Origin: Mesobacillus harenae | Lineage (GTDB): Bacteria; Bacillota; Bacilli; Bacillales; Cytobacillaceae | Length of the DNA stretch: 64,000 bases | Direction of reading: 5' to 3' | Assembly (NCBI RefSeq): GCF_013343715.1 | Contig: NZ_JABUNR010000009.1 | Span: 161,814-225,813 of the forward strand | In this document: in pieces, positions 34,047 to 43,210 of the stretch | Numbering within the stretch: position 1 is the stretch's first letter | Layout: each line of letters begins with the position of its first letter | Notes under the pieces: model-generated | Told to the model about the DNA's origin: nothing | Seen by the model: the letters and a program-made list of their open reading frames with translations, nothing else | Databases searched by the model: none | Made by a program: the position numbers and the translations under genes

Positions 34047-34829
34047 TTACAATGCCTCTCCTTTTCCACCGTCAATATTAACGGATGTCCCTGTTATATA
34101 GGACGCTGCATCAGACACTAAAAAACCAATAACATTAGCTGCTTCTTCTGCCTCTCCGATTCTGCCTAATGGAACTTTGTGAGCTGGTGACTGTGAAAAC
34201 TCATCCCAAGTTAATTGACTATAATTCTCCTGCCATTGCCGTTCAATTTGTTCACTTTTAATGAGGCCAATACAAACCGTATTAACCCTTATATTGTATT
34301 TCCCAAGGTCTTTGCTCATCGCATTTGTAAGAGTCATGCCTGCTGCTCTGCTTACAGAGGTTGGCATAGACGAAGCAGGTGCAGTTTTAGCGATTGTTGC
34401 TGTGACATTAATAATTGATCCCTTTCCTTTTTCCTTCATATAGGGAAGGGCAGCATTAGAACAATGGATGGCAGCAAATAGTTTCAAATCCAGATCCTTT
34501 CTCCATGCCTCTTCATTAATTGATTCGAAAGGTTTTGCGGCTGATTGTCCAGCATTATTAATTAAAATATCAACTCCGCCAAAATGTTCAGCTGTTTCAC
34601 GAACAAAATCTTCACAATCCTGTCTTAAAGTAACGTCTTTGGATGTGAAATAAACCTCTTTACCTGTCTTCTCTTTAATTGCAGCAGCTGCTTCTGTCAA
34701 TTTATTGAGACTCCTGCCGCAAATTGCTACGTTTGCACCTTCTTTTGCTAAAAAAAGAGCAGTCGCAAATCCGATTCCCTTACTGCCACCTGTTATAAGT
34801 GCAACTTTATCTTGTAAATTTAAATCCAC
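34047..34829 (-). CDS. SDR family protein with altered YxxxK site
   Basis: SDR-fold protein of 260 residues with a good cofactor motif (TGGSKGIG), ILINNAGQS and the final VNIDGGKG. Where classical SDRs have YxxxK the sequence reads MPTSVSRAAGMTL, so the Tyr is absent and the Lys is Arg. It may be a reductase with different catalysis or a non-catalytic member. It begins at GTG 34829 after AGGAGG (seven-base spacing). It is co-directional with the CoA-transferase III gene (79 bases upstream) and the IclR gene (71 bases downstream). Confidence 0.82.
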   Translation of the reverse strand: MDLNLQDKVALITGGSKGIGFATALFLAKEGANVAICGRSLNKLTEAAAAIKEKTGKEVYFTSKDVTLRQDCEDFVRETAEHFGGVDILINNAGQSAAKPFESINEEAWRKDLDLKLFAAIHCSNAALPYMKEKGKGSIINVTATIAKTAPASSMPTSVSRAAGMTLTNAMSKDLGKYNIRVNTVCIGLIKSEQIERQWQENYSQLTWDEFSQSPAHKVPLGRIGEAEEAANVIGFLVSDAASYITGTSVNIDGGKGEAL

Positions 34830-34908
34830 TTGCTTTCCTCCTTATGGCCTTTGATTAGATTTTTATCTTTTAAAAGTAAATTGGCAAAATGATTCAGCCA
34901 ATTGTTGT

Positions 34909-36093
34909 TCAAAGGACTTTTTGCTCCTTCATTGTACTGATCTTTTGTTCTGAATATCCAAGCTCTAACAAGATTTGGTCTGTATGCTCTCCTAATAATG
35001 GAGGGTGCTGTCTCAGCTTTGCGGGTGTTTCAGAGAACTTTACAGGAAAATTGGGAACCTTTAGATCCTTCACATTAGGATGGTCGATTTCAAGGATCAT
35101 ATCTCTTGCTAAAACATGAGGGTGAGTTAATACTTGTTCAACAGAATGGATAGGCCCACATGGTACACCCGCTTCATCCATTAAACGAAAGATTTCTTGG
35201 CTTTCCATTTTGGAAAGACGGTCTGAGATGATTTCAACCAGGATGTCACGATAAGCAACTCTGTCATCATTTATCATAAATCTTTCATCTTCCATTAAAT
35301 CGTTCCACCCAAAAGCAGTACAGCATTTCCTCCATAATCCATCATTGGCTACAGCTAAAATAACTTCCATATCTTTAGCCTGAAATGCTTGATAAGGACA
35401 AATCGTTGGATGACCGGAACCGAATCGATTTGCGGGTTTTCCAGTTGCGAAAAAATTAGTTCCATGGTAATTCAGCAAGGCAACTTGGCTATCTAGTAAA
35501 CTGACATCGATAAACTGCCCTCTTCCCGTTTTTTCTCTGGCCAATAGCGCCGTAACCATAGAAAAAGCAGCAAACATTCCTGTTGTAAGGTCAACAATAG
35601 AGGTCCCGGTTTTTACTGGAGGTCCATCAGACTCGCCTGTTATACTCATTAAGCCGCTGTAGCCCTGCAGCAATAAATCATAACCGGCCCGATCTTTTTC
35701 AGGACCTGTGCGACCGAAGCCGGAAACAGAAACATAGATTAGTCTTGGGTTGATTTCTTTCAATTTTTCATATCCATACCCCAGTTTTTCCATTGTGCCT
35801 GTTCTGAAATTTTCAATGAAAATATCAGATTCTTTCGCTAATTTATAAATAATCTCTTGGCCCTCACTTGATTTAATATCGATCGTTATACTCCGTTTAT
35901 TGCGATTTGAAGAGAGATAATAGCAACTTTCATCATTCCAGGTTGGTGGTGTAAAACGCCGCGTTTCATCCCCTGTGCCTGGCTGTTCGACTTTTATTAT
36001 GTCTGCACCCATATCCCCAAGCATCATTGTGGAAAACGGACCAGCTAACGTTCTAGATAAATCTAATACTTTAATTCCCTCTAATGCCTGCAA
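34909..36093 (-). CDS. CaiB/BaiF (class III) CoA-transferase
   Basis: Second class III CoA-transferase of the cluster, 394 residues. It has IKVLDLSRTLAGPFS, FRTGTMEKLGYGYE, GFGRTGPEKDRAGYD and DVSLLDSQVALL with the expected catalytic Asp. It moves CoA between carboxylates, often between an end product and the incoming substrate. It starts at TTG 36093, with GAGGTGAGC before it. It is the first gene after the repeat-containing gap at 36094-36275. Compared with 29487 it is clearly a diverged paralogue, so two acids may be handled. Confidence 0.9.
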   Translation of the reverse strand: MQALEGIKVLDLSRTLAGPFSTMMLGDMGADIIKVEQPGTGDETRRFTPPTWNDESCYYLSSNRNKRSITIDIKSSEGQEIIYKLAKESDIFIENFRTGTMEKLGYGYEKLKEINPRLIYVSVSGFGRTGPEKDRAGYDLLLQGYSGLMSITGESDGPPVKTGTSIVDLTTGMFAAFSMVTALLAREKTGRGQFIDVSLLDSQVALLNYHGTNFFATGKPANRFGSGHPTICPYQAFQAKDMEVILAVANDGLWRKCCTAFGWNDLMEDERFMINDDRVAYRDILVEIISDRLSKMESQEIFRLMDEAGVPCGPIHSVEQVLTHPHVLARDMILEIDHPNVKDLKVPNFPVKFSETPAKLRQHPPLLGEHTDQILLELGYSEQKISTMKEQKVL

Positions 36094-36140
36094 ATTCTGC
36101 TCACCTCTTTAATTTTCGGCTCAGTTTTGTAAAGATCGTA

Positions 36141-36275
36141 GTTGTTGATTTCCGCTTGAGCCGCTTGGTTTCTGCGGAGCGTACGGTGATCCCGCCGGAG
36201 TCCGGCACCTTCCGCTCCAATCAACTTTTTAGTTTTACAATTCATGCAATAACAACAATCTTGTAAAAATGGGGC
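36141..36275. repeat. Bacillus-type intergenic repeat, long copy
   Basis: Begins GTTGTTGATTTCCGCTT, has a GC-rich middle (CGGAGCGTACGGTGATCCCG) and ends AATAACAACAATCTTGTAAA. The copy at 54190-54280 shares both ends but lacks the middle. It fills the gap between a hydratase-like gene and a CoA-transferase gene inside the cluster. Confidence 0.6.
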
Positions 36276-37088
36276 TTATTTAAAGTTTGGTTTTCTCTTT
36301 TCAACAACTGCATTTACACCTTCTTGATAATCTTCAAGTTCCGTTACGATTCCCATTGCGGAAGAGATCATATCATAGGAAGTCCGCAAATCCATGGTTA
36401 GTCCCTGGTATACTGCTCTCTTAGTAAAACGCATAGCTGCCTGAGGCCCTGAGGCCAATTTATTTATGTATTGGTCAACAAACTCTTGTAATTCCTCATC
36501 TTTGACCACATGTGTAACTAATCCCATATCCTTTGCTTCGTGGGCTGAGAGAACGGTTCTGTTCCAAAGCAGCTCCAAAGCTTTATCAGTCCCTACTAAT
36601 CTTGGTAAAAACCATGCGGCACCGTCTCCAGGAACGATTCCTACATTCAAATAACTTTCCGATATTTTCGTGTTTTCTGAAGCAATACGGATATCACAAG
36701 CTAATGTCATGTCAAATCCAGCTCCAAACGCAACTCCATGTAAAACCGCTATAACTGGGATATCAATTTCCTGGACAAGAAGCGGGATTCGCTGAACTTT
36801 TTTCCACAAAGAGTTTTTCCTTGCCAATGCTGTTGATGAAAGGTCTTCCGTTCCGTTCGTTTGAAGAAATCCATCGCCCTTTGCCATTGACTTGATGTCA
36901 CCGCCCGAACAGAAACCCCGGCCATTTCCAGATAAAACGAGGACCCGGATATCATCAGAGTCCCGGACTGTCTCCAGGGCTTCAATCCAAAGATCAATCA
37001 TTTCAAGGCTAAAAGCGTTCAAGCTGTCAGGACGATTCAGAACAATTTTCGCCACATTATTTTCAACAGTAAAAATTAAATCTCTCAT
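36276..37088 (-). CDS. Enoyl-CoA hydratase/isomerase family protein, non-standard active site
   Basis: Crotonase-fold protein of 270 residues. The oxyanion motif CSGGDIKS is present, but the two hydratase acids differ: the first position is Asp126 (FGAGFDMTLACD) and the second is Tyr146 (SESYLNVG); Asp155 follows in VPGDGAAW. It may be an isomerase, a hydrolase or a ring-active member and not a plain hydratase. It overlaps the start of the gene on its upstream side (37085-38179) by four bases (ATGA), so it is translationally coupled to the paired dehydrogenases and probably acts on their product. Confidence 0.85.
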   Translation of the reverse strand: MRDLIFTVENNVAKIVLNRPDSLNAFSLEMIDLWIEALETVRDSDDIRVLVLSGNGRGFCSGGDIKSMAKGDGFLQTNGTEDLSSTALARKNSLWKKVQRIPLLVQEIDIPVIAVLHGVAFGAGFDMTLACDIRIASENTKISESYLNVGIVPGDGAAWFLPRLVGTDKALELLWNRTVLSAHEAKDMGLVTHVVKDEELQEFVDQYINKLASGPQAAMRFTKRAVYQGLTMDLRTSYDMISSAMGIVTELEDYQEGVNAVVEKRKPNFK

Positions 37089-38179
37089 CTCGTTTCCACC
37101 TTTTTTTGATTATTTTTTACGCCAGTAATCAGTGGCCAAAGTTCATTTTTTTCTAACTTTTGCAGTTGTTTAGTTATTACTTTTTCCCAATCGGATTCTT
37201 TTCCAAATTCATCACGCCATGCCCACAGTCTCCGTGTATTGTGATGTAAAATATGTTCATAGGTAAAACCGATTGCTGCTAATACTTGGTGGGCAATCGG
37301 CGCTGCCTTTCCAGCCGCTTCATTTATACGAAGTTTAGCAAGAGCAATTTCTTTTGAAACAGGATTCTTTTGAAAGGAATGAATAGCATAACTGGCCGCA
37401 ATTCCTGCTGCAGCCGCTTCTCCTGCAAGTAATGCCAGGTGGTGCTGAATTGCTTGGAAACGGTGTATTGGCCTTCCAAATTGTGATCTTTCCTTTGAAT
37501 AATTAATGGCAATCTCCAAGATATTATCTAAGGCACCTGCCATCATGACACTTTTAGTTAATGCGCAGCTATAAAGAATCCTCTCTTCGTACTTGATCTT
37601 GTCTACGGGGATGATTGTACACTCTGGTATAAAGACTTGATTAAAAACCACTTGATCCCGTGCCTCTCCAGCTATATTGTTCCCTTGAATAATTTCAGCC
37701 TTTTCTAAGTTCAGAACAGAGAGGGCACCTCCTTCTGATGCCTCACCTAGTACAACTAATTTCTTTGCAAATCTACCCCAAGGAACGTTTTTTGCCCTGC
37801 CAGTCACAATCCAGCCGTTACCTTCTTGATAAAACTTGAATGGCTGCCCATCAGTTTCCGTGGCAATGGTAAGTACCTCATTAGTCACTGCTACTCCATG
37901 TTCAGCCAACAACCAATTTGCGATAAAGGTTTCAGCTAAAGGAACAGGTGCTGAGAACCTGCTTGCAAGGCGGACGATACTTAAAGCATCTTCATAATCC
38001 CCTCCGCTTCCTCCTAACTCTTCAGGAACAGCAACCGTTACGATTCCATACTGAGCCAGTTTATTCCAGAGTTCATTCGCCCAGATCCCTTTCTCAGCTT
38101 CATTTACAACTTCCTTTGTTGAATAGGCTGCAAATACCTTACTGGTTGATTCAATAATCAATTCACTCATCTCGCTCAT
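37085..38179 (-). CDS. Acyl-CoA dehydrogenase, small subunit type (pair A)
   Basis: ACAD-fold protein of 364 residues of the short, divergent kind. The N-terminal region has VAVPEELGGSGGDYED and helix G has YSKERSQFGRPIHRFQAIQHHLA, but the C-terminal end reads RRLWAWRDEFGKESDW with no YEGT-type motif, and the central FAD loop is degenerate. Such proteins form alpha2-beta2 dehydrogenases with a larger partner in actinobacterial steroid pathways (FadE28/29 kind). The gene overlaps the partner's stop by four bases. The heteromer is inferred from this coupling and from the split of motifs. Confidence 0.85.
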   Translation of the reverse strand: MSEMSELIIESTSKVFAAYSTKEVVNEAEKGIWANELWNKLAQYGIVTVAVPEELGGSGGDYEDALSIVRLASRFSAPVPLAETFIANWLLAEHGVAVTNEVLTIATETDGQPFKFYQEGNGWIVTGRAKNVPWGRFAKKLVVLGEASEGGALSVLNLEKAEIIQGNNIAGEARDQVVFNQVFIPECTIIPVDKIKYEERILYSCALTKSVMMAGALDNILEIAINYSKERSQFGRPIHRFQAIQHHLALLAGEAAAAGIAASYAIHSFQKNPVSKEIALAKLRINEAAGKAAPIAHQVLAAIGFTYEHILHHNTRRLWAWRDEFGKESDWEKVITKQLQKLEKNELWPLITGVKNNQKKVETR

Positions 38180-39330
38180 TGCTGGATAACCCCCTTTGCA
38201 ATGATTCCCCTAAGGATCTCACTCGTTCCCCCTCGTAACGTGAATCCTGGTGACTGTAAAATGGACTGTGCCAAATATTTTTCAATGAGAGATTCAGAGT
38301 TGACTGATGGAGTAACTGAAACTAATAATCTAGTTATTTCAGGAATTTCTTGTTCGAACTTTGTCCCCATATCTTTTACTAATGAAGCGATCATATTAGA
38401 AGGTACGCCTTCCTCGAGCAATTGGGCAATTCCCAATGACATATTGCGTAATGTCCACAATCTTGAAATCAGTCTGCTCACTTTATTTAACGATTCTGTA
38501 TTTCCCTGCTCAATGAGAATGTTGGTAAGTTCATTCAGTAGAGGATATGTACTTAAAATCCGTTCAGGACCACTTCTTTCATAAGCCAGTTCAGCCATTC
38601 CCTGCGCCCAGCCGTTCCCAATTTCACCAACAGCCAAATCATCCGGGACAAAAACATCATCAAAAAAGATTTCATTAAAATGGTGTTCACCAGTCATTAG
38701 ATGTATAGGCCTGATCGTTACCCCAGGAGCTTTTAAATCCAAAATCAATTGACTCATTCCCGAATGGCGATTGTCTGGGTCTTGGGGAGAGGTCCGGCAA
38801 AGAACAATAGAATAATGCGAAAAATGAGCCCCACTCGTCCATGTTTTACTCCCATTCAGGATCCAGCCCTTATCAACTTTCATTGCGCGTGTTTGTATGT
38901 TTGCTAAATCAGAACCTGCATTTGGTTCACTTAAACCTATAGCAAAGAAACATTCACCCTTTGCAATTCTCGGCAGGAAAAAATGCTTCTGCTTTTCTGT
39001 TCCATATTTAAGTAAAAGCGGCCCAGTTTGTCTGTCTGCAATCCAGTGCCCCGCAACTGGAGCTCCTGCTGCCAGCATTTCTTCTGTTACAACATATCTT
39101 TCTATCGACGGACGTTCCCCACCGCCATATTTTTTTGGCCAGGTCATTCCAATCCAGCCACGCCTGCCCATATCTTTTGAAAATTCAGCGGAATATCCGC
39201 TTAACCAAGAATCACATTTCGGTTCAATTAAGCCACTGTCTATTTTCTGTTGAATAAACAATCTAATTTCTCTTCTTAAATTCTCAGTTTCTCTAGGAAG
39301 CTCAACAACAGGAATTTGAAGCGCCTTCAT
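38176..39330 (-). CDS. Acyl-CoA dehydrogenase, large subunit type (pair A)
   Basis: ACAD-fold protein of 384 residues. It has GMTWPKKYGGGERPS, AIGLSEPNAGSDLANIQT, WTSGAHFSHYSIVLCRT and the end FTLRGGTSEILRG. This is the WPxxYGG/GGTSEI type found as the large half of FadE heteromers in actinobacteria. AAAGGGGTGAAATT precedes the ATG. It is the first gene of a coupled set (large ACAD, small ACAD, hydratase-like). A palindromic operator candidate lies at 39355-39369, just before the gene. Confidence 0.88.
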   Translation of the reverse strand: MKALQIPVVELPRETENLRREIRLFIQQKIDSGLIEPKCDSWLSGYSAEFSKDMGRRGWIGMTWPKKYGGGERPSIERYVVTEEMLAAGAPVAGHWIADRQTGPLLLKYGTEKQKHFFLPRIAKGECFFAIGLSEPNAGSDLANIQTRAMKVDKGWILNGSKTWTSGAHFSHYSIVLCRTSPQDPDNRHSGMSQLILDLKAPGVTIRPIHLMTGEHHFNEIFFDDVFVPDDLAVGEIGNGWAQGMAELAYERSGPERILSTYPLLNELTNILIEQGNTESLNKVSRLISRLWTLRNMSLGIAQLLEEGVPSNMIASLVKDMGTKFEQEIPEITRLLVSVTPSVNSESLIEKYLAQSILQSPGFTLRGGTSEILRGIIAKGVIQQ

Positions 39331-39354
39331 AATTTCACCCCTTTTTACGTTCTG

Positions 39355-39369
39355 TTACCGTTAAACGGT
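39355..39369. promoter_or_regulatory. Perfect 15-bp palindrome, candidate operator
   Basis: TACCGTTAAACGGTA, symmetrical around the central A, lies 25 bases before the start of the large ACAD gene of pair A. The form is typical of TetR/FadR-like repressor sites. No TetR-type gene is present in this window. The region 39331-39617 contains no other gene. Confidence 0.5.
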
Positions 39370-39531
39370 ACGACATACCTATAATTAAAATTTTAAAGGA
39401 AATAAACCTTTTAGTCAATTCTAAATAATCAGATAAATATGCTTAACTCTTTAAACTGGCTTTGTGTAAAAGTAGGCATCAACCCGCTTGCTTTCGTGGA
39501 AATTAACACAAAGGGAACAGAACCAAAGTAT

Positions 39532-39567
39532 AAACAACACTGAGAATTCAAAATCCCAGCGTTGTTT
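39532..39567 (-). terminator. Probable terminator of the acyl-CoA ligase gene
   Basis: On the minus strand AAACAACGCTG and CAGTGTTGTTT pair over 11 positions (one G-U), about 50 bases after the ligase stop; the T run (TTTATACTTT) is imperfect. Confidence 0.6.
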
Positions 39568-39617
39568 CCGGTGTCTTATTTTTTGTTATCAGATCCTTAG
39601 CTCTCTCTCCTTAAAAC

Positions 39618-41219
39618 CTAGTTATTTACCAATCTATCTTTCTCGATTTCAATTAGTTTTGTACGAAGAATCTTTCCTACTGCTGTTTTAGGGAGTTCTT
39701 CCCTAAATTCAATATAACGTGGAACTTTATATCTCGCTAAATGTTCATTGCACCATTCTTCAACTTCTTTTTCTGTTATGGTTGTATTTTCTTTTAACAC
39801 AATGGCAGCCTTAACAGTTTCTACCCTGTATTTATCTGGTATTCCGTAGACGCATACCTCTTTTACCTCTGGAAGTTTATAAAGGACTTCCTCAATTTCA
39901 AGAGGATAAATATTATATCCCCCGGCAATAATCATGTCCTTTTTCCTGCCTACGATATAAAAATATCCATCTTGGTCCATTACCGCTAAATCACCTGTAT
40001 ATAGCCAGCCATTTTTTAACGTTTTTTCCGTTTCGGTTTTATTCTTCCAATAACCTTTCATAATTTGAGGACCTTTTATAAGAAGTTCTCCTTTTTCGCC
40101 TAACAGCACGTCTTTTGTTCCTGTTTCAATGTCTACGATACGGCAATCGGTGCTTGGAACAGGGATGCCAATGCTGCCTGGCTTTCTTACTCCATTACTA
40201 GGATTCTTATGAGTCATTGTGGTAGCCTCTGATAAACCATATGATTCAGTAATGGGTACAGATGTTTTCTCTTCAAACGCTTTCATTACTTCAACCGACA
40301 GAGGTGCCGAACCGCTGCCGAATGATTTTATTGCTGATAAGTCTTCCGCTTTTAAACCAGGGTGATTTAGCAAAGCAATATACATGGTAGGTGAGCCGCT
40401 AAAAACCGTTGGCTGAATTTTCTTGATCGTGTCAACGACAATATTTAAATCGAACTTTAGAATTGGGTAATAGGTTCCGCCCCTAAATATAGTTGTAATC
40501 ATGATCGTCAAACCCATTGCGTGGAACATGGGTGCCATTCCTATCACACGTTCCCAAACATTACCGTTCGCCTCTTCTGGACTTGATACTTTGTTTTGGT
40601 ACAAGTTACACACAACATTATAATGTGAAATCATAACCCCCTTCGGCTTGCCTGTTGTCCCGCCAGTGTATTGAAGGATCGCTATATCGTTATCAACATC
40701 CATTCCGATGATGGGAGGCTCGTTTTTGCCGTTATCTACCCAAAAATATAGGCTGCTGTCTTCTCCTCTATCACCATCGGCAATAAGGATATGTAATTTC
40801 TCTTTATAACCAATCTTTTCAATCTTTTGCACCTGAGCCTGATGGCTTATGAACCATTTTGCCCCTGAATCTTCTAGCAGATTTTCCAGCTCTCTGGGCT
40901 GATACATTGGATTCACCTGTACGACTGTTCCACCTAACCGTTGAACGGCATAGAAAGAAAGAATATACTCAAAACAATTTGGCAGCATAATAGCAAGCAA
41001 GTCTCCCTTTCTAAAACCATTTTCATATAAGGAAGCAGCTAAGCCTTCTGCCATACATTTTAATTCCAGGTAGGTTGTAGGATTGTTTCCTTCTAACACT
41101 GCAACTTTATTAGGGTGGAGGTCTGCGGAATCCTTTAACAAGTCAAAAACTGAACTAGAAGGGGCTGTAACCTCATAGGGTACTCCCTCCGGATAAAAAG
41201 CTAACCATGGTTTTTTCAT
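39618..41219 (-). CDS. AMP-dependent acyl-CoA ligase (long-chain-like)
   Basis: Adenylate-forming ligase of 533 residues, close to the enzyme at 22089. It shows YTGGTTGKPKGVM, ESYGLSEATTMTHK, GWLYTGDLAVMDQDGY, KDMIIAGGYNIYPLEIE and LPKTAVGKILRTK with the catalytic Lys. It makes an acyl-CoA from acid, ATP and CoA in the cytosol. GGAGAGGGATAG precedes the ATG. It is 103 bases downstream of the TRAP transporter genes, which suggests that it activates what the transporter imports, and a terminator-like hairpin follows. Substrate unknown. Confidence 0.92.
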   Translation of the reverse strand: MKKPWLAFYPEGVPYEVTAPSSSVFDLLKDSADLHPNKVAVLEGNNPTTYLELKCMAEGLAASLYENGFRKGDLLAIMLPNCFEYILSFYAVQRLGGTVVQVNPMYQPRELENLLEDSGAKWFISHQAQVQKIEKIGYKEKLHILIADGDRGEDSSLYFWVDNGKNEPPIIGMDVDNDIAILQYTGGTTGKPKGVMISHYNVVCNLYQNKVSSPEEANGNVWERVIGMAPMFHAMGLTIMITTIFRGGTYYPILKFDLNIVVDTIKKIQPTVFSGSPTMYIALLNHPGLKAEDLSAIKSFGSGSAPLSVEVMKAFEEKTSVPITESYGLSEATTMTHKNPSNGVRKPGSIGIPVPSTDCRIVDIETGTKDVLLGEKGELLIKGPQIMKGYWKNKTETEKTLKNGWLYTGDLAVMDQDGYFYIVGRKKDMIIAGGYNIYPLEIEEVLYKLPEVKEVCVYGIPDKYRVETVKAAIVLKENTTITEKEVEEWCNEHLARYKVPRYIEFREELPKTAVGKILRTKLIEIEKDRLVNN

Positions 41220-41322
41220 AACTATCCCTCTCCTTCCATAAAGAAAGCAAGTTTCTTTATTGGCATGCTCTTTGACGAAATCGGGGTTGATTTTTCTGTC
41301 CTATAGTTTATCAATTTGTGAA

Positions 41323-42630
41323 TCACTCTAGATTTGGCAACCAGAGAGCGATATCTGGAAAAATCATTACTAATATTAATGTAGCGAAAAGCAGGAAAAC
41401 AAATGGCCAAACAGCGGAGTATATTTTTTTTATGCTTAAGTCTTTGGCTACTCCCCGAAGGACAAATATACTCATTCCGAAAGGCGGTGTTAAACTGCCG
41501 ATACAGCAGCATATAACAAAGATGACTCCAAACCAAGTTAAGTCGAAGCTCATGGCAGTTAAAGCCGGGATAAATAACGGAGCTGTAATTAAAAGCGCTG
41601 CAACCGTATCAATGAACATTCCAGCTATTAAAAATAGGACTAACATCATAATTAAAATAAGCCAACGATTAACATTTGCTTCTGTTATAATGCTGGCAAA
41701 ATGCTGGCCCACTCCAGTAACGGATACGATTCTGGCATAGGCGACAGCACCAATTAAAATCCAGAAAATCATTCCATTTAAACGGACAGTCATCATAAAC
41801 ACTTTTCTAATATTTTCAACAGTGATTTTTCTCCGAACTGCTGCTGCAATGATGGATCCAACCGAACCAACTGCACCCGCCTCTGTTGGAGTGGCAATTC
41901 CCATATAAATTGACCCAAGAACAACTAATATCACCAATAAAGGGATGACAATGCTTTTTAATGATTTGAATTTCTCAGACCATGTAAATCGTTCTCCAAT
42001 ATCAATGCTCGGACCTTTTTCTGGTTTTATAAAACATAAAATCATGCAATAGGCTATGAAAAGTAATGCTGCTAATAACCCTGGCATGATCCCAGCCATA
42101 AATAAGGCGCCTGCAGAGACCCCCGATTCAGCTGCGAAAACAATCATAACGATACTTGGAGGAATTAGAATCCCCAGTGTTCCTCCTGCCATAATGACAC
42201 CAATTGTTAATTTATCGTCATAATCCCGCTTTAACATGGATGGCCGGGCAACCATACCCAGGGTGGCAGTTGCAACAGAAGTGATTCCCACCATCGCTGC
42301 AAAAATTGCTGCAATAAGCGTTGTGCCTGCTGCCAAACCTCCTCGAATTCCGCCGAACCACCGGTATACCACTTCATACAAATCATCCGCCAAATCACTA
42401 TACATGAGAACAGCTGCCATAAAGATATATAAGGGAAGAGCTGTCAAAACGGATTCAGTGATTTTACTGAAAGAACCTAATACAAATCCATCAACGCTTG
42501 GCAAACCATCCCAAAAAATAAACCCTAGAATGATCGAGATACCGCCCATCGTAAAACCAACGGGAACGCCGAGGAAAAGAAACACCAATAATGAACCAAA
42601 AAGGATAAGTCCAATCAATCCGACCTCCAA
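41323..42630 (-). CDS. dctM: TRAP transporter large permease (DctM)
   Basis: Integral membrane protein of 435 residues with about 12 or 13 hydrophobic segments. Typical DctM pieces are FLGVPVGFTMGGIS, MAGGTLGILIPPSIVMI, YMGIATPTEAGAVG and SLTPPFGMSIFVLRG. It is the Na+-driven translocating subunit that imports organic acids captured by DctP. The TTG start at 42630 directly abuts the dctQ stop, with GGAGGAG upstream. The neighbouring ligases and CoA-transferases suggest that the cargo is a carboxylate to be activated with CoA. TRAP systems bind acids through a conserved Arg of DctP. Confidence 0.93.
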   Translation of the reverse strand: MEVGLIGLILFGSLLVFLFLGVPVGFTMGGISIILGFIFWDGLPSVDGFVLGSFSKITESVLTALPLYIFMAAVLMYSDLADDLYEVVYRWFGGIRGGLAAGTTLIAAIFAAMVGITSVATATLGMVARPSMLKRDYDDKLTIGVIMAGGTLGILIPPSIVMIVFAAESGVSAGALFMAGIMPGLLAALLFIAYCMILCFIKPEKGPSIDIGERFTWSEKFKSLKSIVIPLLVILVVLGSIYMGIATPTEAGAVGSVGSIIAAAVRRKITVENIRKVFMMTVRLNGMIFWILIGAVAYARIVSVTGVGQHFASIITEANVNRWLILIMMLVLFLIAGMFIDTVAALLITAPLFIPALTAMSFDLTWFGVIFVICCCIGSLTPPFGMSIFVLRGVAKDLSIKKIYSAVWPFVFLLFATLILVMIFPDIALWLPNLE

Positions 42631-43164
42631 TTACATCTCCTCCTCGGTTTCATAGATTTTTTCTCCAGTAAAAATGATATATAGATCATTTATCAGCTTA
42701 ACAATCCCTTGCAAGGCAATTAACAGTCCTCCAAGAGGAACGATCAGCCACTTTATCCATAATGGCATTTCCATTCCGCCAGTAGCGATTGCTCCGATAT
42801 TATAGTAGTGAGTAACATAATCAAAACCCAACCAAATCAGGCTAATAGCCATTAAGAAAAGAAAAAAGGAACTTATCATTTCCACCATACTTTGTTGCCT
42901 AATCGTTAATCTTTCAAAAAAAACATCAACCCGTACATGCTGTCCAATCGCAAGTGCATAGCCTCCAAGCATAAAACCAATGATGCCTGTTCCCCACGTT
43001 GCCAATTCAAAAGCCCATGCTGTGGGTGAATTAAAGAGGTATCTCAGTAAAACATCGACCGTCAACATAACACACATCAAAAATACTAATGTTCCAATAA
43101 TCCAGACCATTGATTTATTTATTTTTGTGATCACATCCATCACTCGAATTAAAATTTCCTTCAT
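42631..43164 (-). CDS. dctQ: TRAP transporter small permease (DctQ)
   Basis: Membrane protein of 177 residues with four hydrophobic helices (about 17-39, 52-74, 90-110 and 131-153), the normal DctQ layout. RYLFNSPTAWAFELATW and GGYALAIGQHVRVDVF are typical. It partners with DctM in the membrane. Its stop abuts the DctM start, so both are made together. GGGAGGG lies before the ATG. A large stem-loop separates it from dctP. Confidence 0.92.
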   Translation of the reverse strand: MKEILIRVMDVITKINKSMVWIIGTLVFLMCVMLTVDVLLRYLFNSPTAWAFELATWGTGIIGFMLGGYALAIGQHVRVDVFFERLTIRQQSMVEMISSFFLFLMAISLIWLGFDYVTHYYNIGAIATGGMEMPLWIKWLIVPLGGLLIALQGIVKLINDLYIIFTGEKIYETEEEM

Positions 43165-43210
43165 CTTAGAAAACCCTCCCTGAAGATCAAAATTATTATT
43201 TTCAGTACAG

